Below, piece by piece: positions 34,643-46,600 of a DNA stretch of 64,000 bases; the first letter of the stretch is position 1; every line of letters begins with the position of its first letter. This stretch comes from Halichondria panicea (taxonomy: Eukaryota > Porifera > Demospongiae > Suberitida > Halichondriidae), in NCBI RefSeq assembly GCF_963675165.1, contig NC_087380.1, positions 6,815,571 through 6,879,570 on the forward strand, written 5' to 3'. The translations under genes were made by a program, and so were the position numbers. A model generated the notes under the pieces. The model saw only the letters and a program-made list of their open reading frames with translations, searched no databases and had not been told where the DNA came from.

Positions 34643-37380
34643 TTAGTTAACGGATAGTGTTAATGAGTCATCGGTGTTGAGTTGTGCTCCCAACTCTGCA
34701 GCAAAGGCTTCTCTGACTTGAGGGAAGGCCATCACATTCTCTGGTTCACTCTTCATCCAATAGCCATCAAAACGCACAACCAGACTACCTGCAAACAGTA
34801 CGTGTCACATGATAAACAGCACACTGCAGATTGCTACCAAACGACTGATTATTGGGATCGAGAAAAGCGCTAGGCTCTCTATAAATTATATTCCAAATTA
34901 ATTCGACTATAATCACAAAACTTGCATCAGTAATTCACCATCGGAAGGCCTATGAAGACACCAACTATTTCACAAAGAAAACTACATACATTACATACAT
35001 ACAAGGGTACCAACTACTCCACAGAGAAACTGTTATTAGGCAATTATACTTCCTGCTGCTGCAATGCATCAGTGAGTGTACTCTGGCTCACTAGGCAATA
35101 CCACTATACATGTATAGGCAATACCACTATACATGTATAGGCACTACCACTATACATGTATAGGCAATACCACTATACATGTATAGGCAATACCACTATA
35201 CATGTATAGGCAATACCACTATACATGTATAGGCAATACCACTATACATGTATAGGCAATACCACTATACATGTATAGGCAATACCACTATACATGTATA
35301 GGCACTACCACTATACATGTATAGGCAATACCACTATACATGTATAGGCAATACCACTATACATGTATAGGCAATACCACTATACATGTATAGGCAATAC
35401 CACTATACATGTATAGGCAATACTGCGTATATAATTATTATATTATACTTGCAGCTGCTGCAACCCATCAGTTGGCTTACCTATGATCTCATAGAAGGTG
35501 TGGTCACGTTGTTCCTCCTCCCAGTATAGGTACTTGTCTAGTCGTCCCTCCTTCAGCCAACCATGACCTAGTGACGTTAGATTGATGACCACAATAGCGT
35601 ACGGGTAACCATAGCGAGGGTGGTGAGAGTGGGAGAGGACTGAGCGAGCGGTATCGCCATGGCTACGAGAGAAATAACTAAAAAAACAGTGTCAAGAAAT
35701 CGTCATAATACAGAGATGGTTGATTTTCCGAGGAACTAAAATTTTGCGGATTATATTATTTCGAGGATAGAGGTTCAAATGACCACACCCCTACAGTAGA
35801 GAGGTTTTTACAATACCGGGAGTATTTCGAACGAAAACTAACATTTCAATGTTAATTCAAGGTATATCCGTGAAACTGCGAAATTTTAGTTCCTCGGAAA
35901 TAAAGCGCTATACGGTATAGGATACTGTAGACAGGTCAGTCCCAGCATGCCCATGCCTCTGAAGTCTGTGGCCGGGTCATTGCCTTGGAAACCAATGTCC
36001 TGCCATTGCTTAGTGATTCTATCCTCCAGCTCTACACTTGGATACAGCATCGACCAAAGCTGTGTGGGTGTGTGGAGGTTACCTCAGGAGCATTAGGGTG
36101 TGTGGGTATATAGTGTGTGGTGTGTGGGGAGTGAGGAGTGGGGTGGGCGGTTAGGTTACCTCAAGGAGCATTAGGCTGTGTGGGTATATAGTGGTAGGCT
36201 CTGGCACAAATTGCTCGACAATTTTTTGGGAAATTTAGGTGTGTCTCAGCAATCAAGAAATTTGGGCAACTTTTGTTGGGAAATTTAGTTTGTAGATTAT
36301 TTGGGAAATTCCAGCAAGAAATTTAGGTAAATTTTCGAGCAATTTATGCCAGGCCTAGTGTGTGGTGTGAGGAGTGGGGGCGGTTAGGTTACTTCAAGGA
36401 ACATTAGGGTGTGTGGTGTGTGAAGAGTGGGGGCGATTAGGTTACCTCAAGGAGCATTGCCTCATGTTGATGGTTCTCCTTTGAGAATGATTGTGTCCTC
36501 AAGTCCTCCACTTGACAGAACAGAGACTTCACGGAGCGTATTCTGACCACACATGGCCTCAGGGACTCCTCAAACCTGTGGCAACAACTATAGTGGACAG
36601 TGGTGGTGGGTACAAGTGTATACATGGCAAAAATTAGCTACAATAAAAGCACTGATATAGACATAAACAAGTTACTACGATTGACAAACTACAGGCTATA
36701 ATTGTAGCCTTCTGCAATTTAGTAAACTTCTTTCGGTATATATAAGTAATAACTTTCATCAAAAAGCAAAGCTAAGAGATGCATTCTGTAGCTCTAGACA
36801 AGCCCTATCACATGGTATGCTCAGATCAAAGTTCTGGAAGGTAAAAACCTCATCTTGACATAGTTTTAATAGCTACAATAAAAATGCACGTAGTGTCTAA
36901 ATGACATCTATGGAGATCTTAACTGTCCCTTTTCTTAGAGAGGGAGGTTATCAACGGACCCACTACCAGACACACCCCCTTATCCCCCGTACCTAGTTAT
37001 AATACTTAAAGGATATGTGAATGAGGCATGAGGGGGTGGTGTACATGTACTCACTGGTGACGTTGTTCTGAGGGGATCTTCTTAGCGGAGGCTATGACTT
37101 CCAACGCCTCAGTCACTCCCAACTCCCTGGCAGTCACTACATCACTCAGAGTCTTGATATGAGATACCTCGAGGCTCCGTCCTGTCAGAGGACGAGAGGT
37201 ACGTATAGAGTTATCATGGAGAGAGGTAGCCATAGATAGTAGAGGTCTATGGGTAGACTTACTGATGCTCCATGCTCTCTGTTGAATGGGAGCACTCCAC
37301 ACAGCCAGACGGTATATCTCACACCTCCCAGTCACTAGATGCAACAGCCACTTCCACAGCCTCCACAGAAACCCAGCCAT
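34643..37380 (-). CDS. ELMO-domain protein, ELMOD1/ELMOD2 type
   Basis: ELMODs act as GTPase-activating proteins for Arl2 and Arf-family GTPases. Five exons: 37,055-37,380; 36,446-36,575; 35,926-36,059; 35,481-35,677; 34,643-34,788. They sum to 310 aa plus stop (human ELMOD2 293). The N-terminus MAGFLWRLWKWLLHLVTGRC matches the membrane-proximal start of ELMOD1/2. The ELMO core contains ITKQWQDIGFQGNDPATDFR then GMGMLGL. The Arg of the GAP motif (W-x-x-x-G-F-Q-x-x-x-P-x-T-D-F-R-G-x-G) is present. HPRYGYPYAIVVINLTSLG follows, and the end is SEPENVMAFPQVREAF. It lies tail to tail with SZT2 (170 bp apart) and cannot be assigned between ELMOD1 and ELMOD2. Confidence 0.93.
35090..35420. repeat. 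23-bp satellite with palindrome TATACATGTATA (ELMOD intron)
   Basis: About fourteen units of GGCAATACCACTATACATGT plus ATA, two of them with CACTACC for CAATACC. Each unit centres on the 12-bp palindrome TATACATGTATA. Confidence 0.9.
35715..35925. mobile_element. Foldback element of the CTATACGG family (ELMOD intron)
   Basis: The left arm TTTTCCGAGGAACTAAAATT and the right arm AATTTTAGTTCCTCGGAAAT are inverted. The right end continues AAAGCGCTATACGGTA. The interior shares GGTTCAAATGACC and CAATACCGG with 21,470-21,665. Confidence 0.75.
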
Positions 37381-37647
37381 TTTATACAGGACGTTTTTAT
37401 ACTTGGTTGTGTGGGAGGCGTGGTCCCCTAAAAACTCTACGGTTTCTATACAACTGCTGCAACAGCACACCTACATACATAATTATGATGTAATGCATGC
37501 GCATGCATGCTGTCAATTGATGTGGCTCGTAAAAAATTCTTTGGTATACATTATAATTATAGCTATATGTATAAAAGATACAAAAACGTGAAACTAAATA
37601 ATTATTTTAAACGACACTTTTTATGCTAAACTAATTTAGTTAGTGGT

Positions 37648-40600
37648 TTATTCACTATCAAATTTCCTCTCGATATCGTCAGCTAGGCCTCCCCTCTCCA
37701 CCCCGGGGCCTCTCAAAGCCTCCACCATGACCGACCAGCTCGGAGATCCCTTCTTGAACCACGCCTCCAGCATTGCAACAAAACACTTCTCCGTGTTATT
37801 GTAGTTAGTCTCTCTGATACTCTGAAGATTAAAACAAAAAACACAAGATAACGTAACTCAGTACTAGATACATAGCATGCATGAAGCCTCTAATACACTT
37901 TACCTGCCAATTAAATGGACGACTTCGCATTCATGCAATATAAATAAGCAATTTGGACAATATACTTACGTCTCTTGTTCCACTGTCCACATCCAAGTTA
38001 ATGGCCAGGTGGTACCACTTTGCACGAGCATCCCAAGTAGCATCTTTGACAGTCTTGAGAGTTATGTCACCACCTGTAGCTGTGGCCTCACCTGACAAAG
38101 GGGGAACATGGTTTGGTAATGAAAACAGATGCAAACTAAATGCAATGTAGAGTTACCGTACAACTGTTGCAGAACAAATGTGGCTATAGGTACGCACATG
38201 TGTATCTTGTAGCCTTTGGCACACGGTTGAGTAATTAATGAACACACGATAATTATAATTATGTACATCTATAGAAAACATACTTCACACATGCAGCATT
38301 GACAGTACTTACTGATTCTCAAGCAGTGGTGCACTTTGAAGCAGAGCTGCTTGTTCTTGGATACTTCACAAGTGTAGAACCCATCGCAATGATCCCTCGT
38401 CACTTTGTCCACAGTGAGCTCGTTATCTGATCCACCCGCCACCTTCCTGCCTTTCCTGGTCCACTTGAAGGAGAGGTCATGAGGGTCAGCAAACGGCAGG
38501 GCTCTCAGAACAGGTGCCTCATTCAATTTAACTTCCTGCACAGTAAAAACAGATACGTTATAATAACATAAAACATCTCAAATAAAATGCATCATTTGAA
38601 ATTTAATGTAGAAATGACATACGTAAATTTCTGTCATTTAAACACTAAAATACGATGATGCATCCCATATAACATATGTGTTTTTGCTGTGTGCATGTGG
38701 GAAATGATCTGATTCACAACAAATTGAACATGTATATAAACCACATGACGTAAAGAACTTTTTTCATGCACATGTACTAACACTAAAAACTCAGCTAAAA
38801 ATAATGTTCTATCATAATTATACCTTTGAAAACCAGCATTCCTGACTTGGTGGCAGAGAAACACGATCATCCCCACACTGAAAGAAAGGACTGCGACCCT
38901 CCATCAACTTGCACAAACTCGTTTCTTCAGCGTTTTGATGCTTTGGGCACTGACAATCGAATGCAATAATCGGCTCGATCTTCTTGCTAATTCCACTCAT
39001 CACATACAGGACGGTAGTCAGCACATAGGAGCAGAGATCATGCATGTCACAATCATCTTTTTTGGTGAGTCGAATCTCGTAACAGTCGGCGTGGGCTACC
39101 AGCGTGATGTGGTGTTTGGTACTATCGACATTGAAAGAGACCAGATTTCTCTTGACAAGAGATTCTCGCAGATTCCATTTCAGCCCCAAAATTCCTTTTT
39201 GTCCCTCGGAAACCAACTTGCTGATCATGGCACAGAAGACACCAATGGGCACATAGCCAGACTTGAAGGTGATCTTGATTGGAGAGGGTGTGTCGGAGTC
39301 GATGGCTGGAGCATTTGAAAGCTCTTCCTTTGAGGCACACTCGAGGATAGCTGGCATGAAGTAAATTGGCTGGCGACCTTTACCAACTATGGGTGCAAGG
39401 AGACTGACATGCTCAAGCAACTTCACAAGCTTGTCGACCGGGATCAATTCACCTTCCTTCACTTTTGTCTCGTTTGACTTGGAACAGCAGAGTTTAATCG
39501 TAGCAATCGAGAATTGTCCGAATTCTTGCCACTTCTTGATCTCGGCAGCGGTGAAACGAGACCTCTTATCGGATGAGTGTAGAGATACAAGAGATTCGAC
39601 AAAAAGGAGACTGATGCTGTTGAAGACAACATTGGGGCTGCAGATGACACGGTTTTTGAAGTAAGACTCCTTGTCCTTGATGTCAGGGTAGTAGAGAAGG
39701 GCCCCCACACAATGGTGCAAATACCAAATGGTGAACTTCACCTCCTCTTCATCCATCTGTAATGCTTTGCCAATCTGAATACACTCTTCCATCGTCGCAA
39801 TTTCAAATTCTTTTCTCAGAATAACCCCAAAAAGGAGCTGTACAGGGCGAATCGGGAGTTCGGCAGCTTTGAAACGTGAGTCAAACACTGTTTGAAGGTG
39901 TTCACGAATCGGATCAATGTCAGCATCTGTGCCATTGAAGTTATCAACGGAGAAGAATTGATTATCATCTGGGTGGCTGATGACGTCACTAAATTTTGAG
40001 GTAATGGTGGATAAGGCTTCATGCTTCTCTTGGAGTTTTGCCTGCAACAGCTTTTTAGTGTTGGCTTGAATGGTAGAATCTGTGCTCAACTGATGGACAA
40101 CTGCACTTGCTAGCTTGGAGAGGGTTTCGTTACATTGCTTCATCTGGAGCAGAAGTTGAATAGCTTTGGGTGCGCTCCGTTTTAATTTCTTTTCGATTTC
40201 AGGAGGTAGAGTTTTCTCGAGAACTTCCACTTGCAATTCAGTATCCTCTTGTGATGTGGTTGGTTTATCAGTGGTAGCCTTTGCTTTTGCTTTTTGTTTT
40301 ACAAGGTCTTTTGAAAAGGAATCTAATTCAAGCTGCTTGCCAACCTCTGCCTCTAATTCGGAAAAGATCTCCTCCACGTTCTGCTCAGATTCGACTTCTT
40401 GCTGCACCTCCAGAATCAGCTGTATTGCGGCTCCCAGAGTGTTTTCGTCAAGACCGGGGTAATCCCCCTTGAGCTTTGCCTGAACAACTTCTGCCTTGGC
40501 TTGAACTTCCAACTTGTCTTGGTAAGTGCCCACTAGACTCACGACAGCTTGAAGATCTCGAAAATGCTCAACTTTATCACCAATCTCGGAATCAACATCT

Positions 40601-43600
40601 GAATCAACTGTGACGTGATGGCTGATGGCTGAAAGAATTTGGGAGAGGGTCTCTCGAATCGTATACTTTGCTTGGTAGGGGGTGATTTTGTCTTGGTCAC
40701 GTTCGTAGGAAACTTCATAAAGCTCGTCGAGATCTTTATCGAGAGGGAAGAAAGCGAGAAACATCCCCGGGCCCTTGCTCAAAAATGGAAGCATCTCTAA
40801 AAAGGCAGGCTGCCCACCTATGTCGATGATGTTGAGCAAAACTTTGCCTAACAACTGTTCCATGTAATTGCCGCGCTTGACAATATCTCGAAGGTTTTCA
40901 ATGATCTTGTCGACCTTGGTGTCTGGAGCCTTTAGTTTGGCTGGCTGGCTTGATTCTTCCTGAGGAACTTGTTTTGCTTCAGGTTCTTCATTTGGCTTTG
41001 AATCATCAATGCGGGGATCATTCGTTGGATCAGCAGATTCTACTACTTTGGAAATGGCAGTATTTAGAACTTGCTGAACACCAATCAAGTAAGCAAAAAT
41101 CAGTTGTGCTTCGTTGTCAATATCTGTGGAGGCTTTGAGAATCAATTTGGAGTCACTTGACACAGCCAGGACTTGATTACACTCGGCAAGAAGAGTGCTG
41201 CAGCGTTTTCTGTCTTGTGGTGGGATTGATGCCAGGTTAACCAGGTGACCCAGCAGACGTTTTCGGAAGGTGGTTTTGCCGAGCCCTGAAAGGCCGATTA
41301 GGTACAGTTTAAGGTAGCGGAGGTTGATGGTGTTCTTCTTATCTGTCAGCAACTCGTTCAGCTTGTGTACGTACTTTAACTGCTCTTTAACAGAGGCTGA
41401 AAGTGAAAGGTATACATATTATAAGTTTACAAGTGATTTATTAATGAAAGCACCGCGGGTGCTGATGTCTCGGTGGAGGGGCGCCAAAGCTTTATGGTAA
41501 TGAAGCTACAGTAGTATAGTTAAATAATAGTGGATAATTTTCAGGGGGGGAGGGGGCAAAATATTTGTGGTTAAGCAATATTTAGTCACTTCGTGGACAA
41601 TACTTTCGTGGTTGCTGCTTGCACTGCAGGTAAAGGTAGGCAAGGTCGTTTCATTCGTGGATAAAATATTCGTGGTCAGAGGTTAAACCACGAAAACCAT
41701 GAATATTTTGCGCCATGAAAATTACCTGCTATACAGTACACACATGTACAGTTCATTACATGCAGGGAAGAGCAAAAAAAGAGTGGGAAATCATTTTGAA
41801 AAGGATGCCGAAAGTTCAAAGTCCATAATTATTAATGAAACCTAAAATTATATGGGGGGTGATCAGTGCCAAAACCTCCAGTTCTTTTTATTTAGTACTA
41901 AAATTATTTGCATGGTAAAGTTCTACATACAAATGACACGCTCTCTCTTATTTGCATGGTGAAGTTCTACATACAAATAATACTCTCATTTGCATGGTGA
42001 AGTTCTACATACAAATGACACGCTCTCTCTTATTTGCATGGTGATTTTCTACATACAAATGATACTCTTATTTGCATGGTGAAGTTCTACATATAAATTA
42101 TACTCTTATTTGCATGGTGAAGTTCTACATACGATGAAAGTTCTACATACAAATGAGAAGTTCTACATACAAATAACGCTGCATGGCAAATGATAAGCTT
42201 TGTTAGTTTTACAATGACACTCTCATATATATTTGCATTGACTTGAAACCACTCCCTTTTTCATCTATAAGGAAGGGCTCGGATGAAAAAGGGAAGGTTG
42301 GAATACAATTAGAACAAACCACTATAACTACATAATGTGTGGGTGTTTATTCAGCTTTGATCCCAGACCGTCAGAAAATGTATTTTATACTCGAGGCTAT
42401 ATAGCAACAGAAATAGTACATGCGTGAGTGGTGGCACGCAAGTTGTTAGGACGTTAACAATAACATTGTGGGAGCGTGACATTCTTCACGCATGCCCCTA
42501 TAGGACAACTGTAAATTTATTGAAGGAGGACACAATTAACATTATAGTATAGACGGACATTTTAATTAACATATCAACTACGTGTTGGACACGCCCGCTC
42601 ATGTGGCAATCCTTTTTGGTCACATAAGTGGGCGTGTCCAATAATGGAGTTAAAAAAATTACTCTCTCCCCTGAGCCTTTTCTTAGGTGAAAAGGGGAGT
42701 AGTTTCCAGTTTAGCAAATTAACTATGCAAATGCGAGAGTATCATTTGTATGTAGAGCTTCACCATGCAAATGAGAGTATCATTTGTATGTAGAACTTCA
42801 CCATGTAAATGAGAGTATCATTTGTATGTAGAACTTCACCATGCAGATGAGAGTATCATTTGTATGTAGAACTTCCCCATGCAAATGAGAGTATCATTTG
42901 TATGTAGAACTTCCCCATGCAAATGAGAGTATCATTTGTATGTAGAACTTCACCATGCAAATAAGAGAGAGCGCGTCATTTGTATGTAGAACTTCACTAT
43001 GCAAATGATTTTAGTACTAAATAAACAGAGCTGGAGGTTTTGGCACTGATCACCCCCCATAATATTAATGGAAACAGTGACTTTGTAGCTCTTTTCTCAT
43101 TCTTGCAGCTACCAAAAGATATAGCGTTTTAGTGCAGAGCTAACTACTAAGTAGAATAGGCAACATATTTTGCTACGCAAGAGTGTGAATAGTTTCCAAC
43201 AGCCTTCAAAGTAGCCATAACTCGAGAACGCAGCTTTATTTTGCATTGTAATCGTGACTAGAGAAGCCTCAGAGGAGGTACGACATAGGTTGACCTTTTT
43301 GCTATTATTAATGAGTTACTCCCGTATTGCATTCCTACAGCATGACAGGATGTAACACCCTATAGGAGGTGTGGCCTCGCGTCATAATTTATCATCAAGT
43401 TTCACGGAGGAATTGTGAGTGTACGGAGAAAGAAGAGAATATACGGAAGCACAACACCAAAACTTGCTTTCCTAGCTAGCTAAAAGACTACAAACGATCA
43501 TAGTACTCCACAGTAGTTATAAATAATGCCTAGCTATACATAAGAAAATGAATAGCATACTCATAGTTGAAGAAATGAGCTATGAACTTACAGTGTAAGA

Positions 43601-46600
43601 GTTTGTTGCGCTTTCTATGGCTCCTGTCTTAATGTAACACTTATAGTAGATACTAAGATTGATAAAATGCCTCTTGGAGAGACTCCAGAAGAGATAAACA
43701 CAAAGAAAAGTAAAATAGCGCTGACGGTGCATAAAATACCTGCTGAGTCAACACAAATATCATGTGGGCATGACATCCTGTCATGCTGCAGGAATGCAAT
43801 ATGGGAGTAACTCATTAGCAAAAGGTCAACCTATGTCGTACCTCCTCTGGAGAACCCTGTATTAAGGTATATACATGTATGTTCGCAGTACATGCTTAGT
43901 CAGCAAAAAACGGTAAAGTATATACCCTTGAAATATACCCGCTATACGGTATGTGATCAACTAGGTAAGTACCGAGTGATCAGAGGTCTCTCCAAAAATT
44001 GCATGCATCTTATAGGGCAGCCAAACCTCGACAAGTCATAACACTCTATGTGTACCAGTTTTACTACCGCATTAAACATTACCACTATAATTATAGTCAC
44101 TGCCATTAGTCACGCTACTCACCTGCTGTGTCCTTGCTTTCCTGCACTGAGGAGTCATCATTCTTGATGTACTTGTCCTCAATCTCATCAGCAATGTCAG
44201 GACGGTCAACAATTGGTAACCACAGGGCTTTAACCAGCTCAGACCAGGTGGGGTTGGGTGAGGACTGGAGCCATTTTCCAAGCATTGCAGTGAAGCGATC
44301 TTCTGAGGTATGGTGGTCCTTATCAATAGCCTGTATAGAGTGAACATTAACGTTAACATGTTATACGGTTGGAAGTTAAAAAAAAATTAATGAAGGAAAT
44401 CTTTAAATATGCGACGCTTGGACATTTCATCTTTATACTTTAGCACCATTATTATTGTTTTGTATAGTCATTCTAGCTGGAAAATTACACGGTCACCTTA
44501 TTTACAATTTACACGGTACAGAGAGTCTTACAACACCGGTATCTGAAGATTCTTAATAATTAGGTAATGATCGACCATAACCGGTGTTGTAAAACTCTCT
44601 GTACTGTGTAAATTGTAAATAAAGTGACTAATTGTTCATGAAACCATAGAGAGTGCTAGGAAACTGCATGCCCTTCAATCACCTCTAGTGTTCCGTATGG
44701 TAGACCCAGCACAAGCCCTAGGTAGAACCACTTAACACGAACGTCCCACAAGACAGCTCTCGCTTCTCCTAGTGTGAGGGACCCTGCATAGAAACACATG
44801 ACAAGCAATGACATCCACATTTATACAGTAGGTAAACGATCGAACCATGACACAATAGAATGTACATTACATGTATATAATGAAAGCACCGCGGGTGCTG
44901 GTGCCTCGGTGGAGGTGTCAAAGCTACATAACATAAAGCTACTAGCTATTAGCAATAGTTTTATACTGACACACAATATAATTATAAACAATTTTGCAAT
45001 TTTGCTGCATGCATTAATTGTAAGGCAGAATCCAGAATCACAGAGAAACTCAAAGAGTGGGTAATGATCGACCATAATTGTTGTTAAAAAGGATAGATGC
45101 CAAAAAGTCCAAGTTTAAAATGGCTGCATTAGCAGAGCCTTGCCAGCTCTCTTCTGAGGCTGAGTTCTCACTCTTGCAGCTACCAATAGCTAGCGTTCTA
45201 GTGCAGGGTAAGAGTGAAAAGAGCTGCAAACTGCACTTAGCTGTTTCATGCAGCTATTAATTTTATGGACTTCGAACTTTTGATATCGATCAACGATCAT
45301 GGTCAGTCATTTCCCATTTTTTGCTTCATGTTTGGTGCCACCACCGAGGCATCAGCACCCGCGGTGCTTTCTAGTGTTGTAAAATTCCTATAGCCTCACG
45401 CATCGCCGACTTAGGCTTAGCTACAGAATGATGTCACTTCTGAGTATCCAGCCTCAAGGTTTGAGATTGGATACCGCAGCGAGCTTAAATCACACCATGG
45501 AATTAAGGTATAATCCACCAATCGATGCATCATGTAGTGTAGAACTTACTATTAAGAGGTTGAACTCGACCCTGTTGCGGCTGCTCTCTTTCTGCAGAAA
45601 ACAATGCATGATTAATAAAACTTTACACATAATAACGTATATCGTATAGCGGGGAAGTTTTGTTTGGTGTAAATTTTTGTATAAACTGCCCAATTTCGTA
45701 TTTTAAGTATTCGTACAGCTCAGGATAGTGACGTTGAACCGTATCACGGTAGAATAATTAATTTTCGTATGATGCTCTATCAGTGGTGTGCCTAACGAAG
45801 GGCTTTGGAGGCTTGAGCACCCCCTGGCCTTCCTGACAACCATGAGAGTAATCTAGCTATCAGTAATGGTCTAGCTAACTGAGCAGTTGTCTCGAATTCT
45901 CTTATGCAAATGAAAGTACAGTAGAACCTCGCTAATCTGGACCCCTTTAGTCCGAAACCTCGCAAATCTGGACAAAATGGAAAACTGAAAAGAGGAGGGG
46001 CTGTCAGTAGAATAGACTTCTGCGCATGCGCAATCTAGCTTATGAGTGTACCAGTTTTACTACCACATTAAACATTACCACTATAATTATAGTCACTGCC
46101 ATTAGTCACGCTACTCACCTGCTGTGTCCTTGCTTTCCTGCACTGAGGAGTCATCATTCTTGATGTACTTGTCCTCAATCTCACCAGCAATGTCAGGACG
46201 GTTAATGAGTGTTGACCTCAGGGCTTCAACTAGCTTAAACCAGGTGGGGTTGAATGAGGACTGGAGCCATTCTCTAAGCATTGCAGTGAAGCGATCTTCC
46301 CCGGCACGGTTGTCCCTCCGAATAGCCTGTATAGAATGAAATTCATGTTAATTAAGTAACAATAATTTTTCGTTGGTAGTTGAAAAAAATTAATTTAGGC
46401 AATCCTCTAATTATGTGACGCTCAGACATATTTCATCTTTATACTTTAGCATCATTATTATTGTTTTTGCGTACATAATTATAGTCATAGTCAAGCTGGA
46501 AATTAGTCACGATCACCTTATATACAATTTACGCGGTACAGAGATTATAAAAACACTGGTATCTGAATATTCTAACACATGTATTATGTTTATACCGGTA

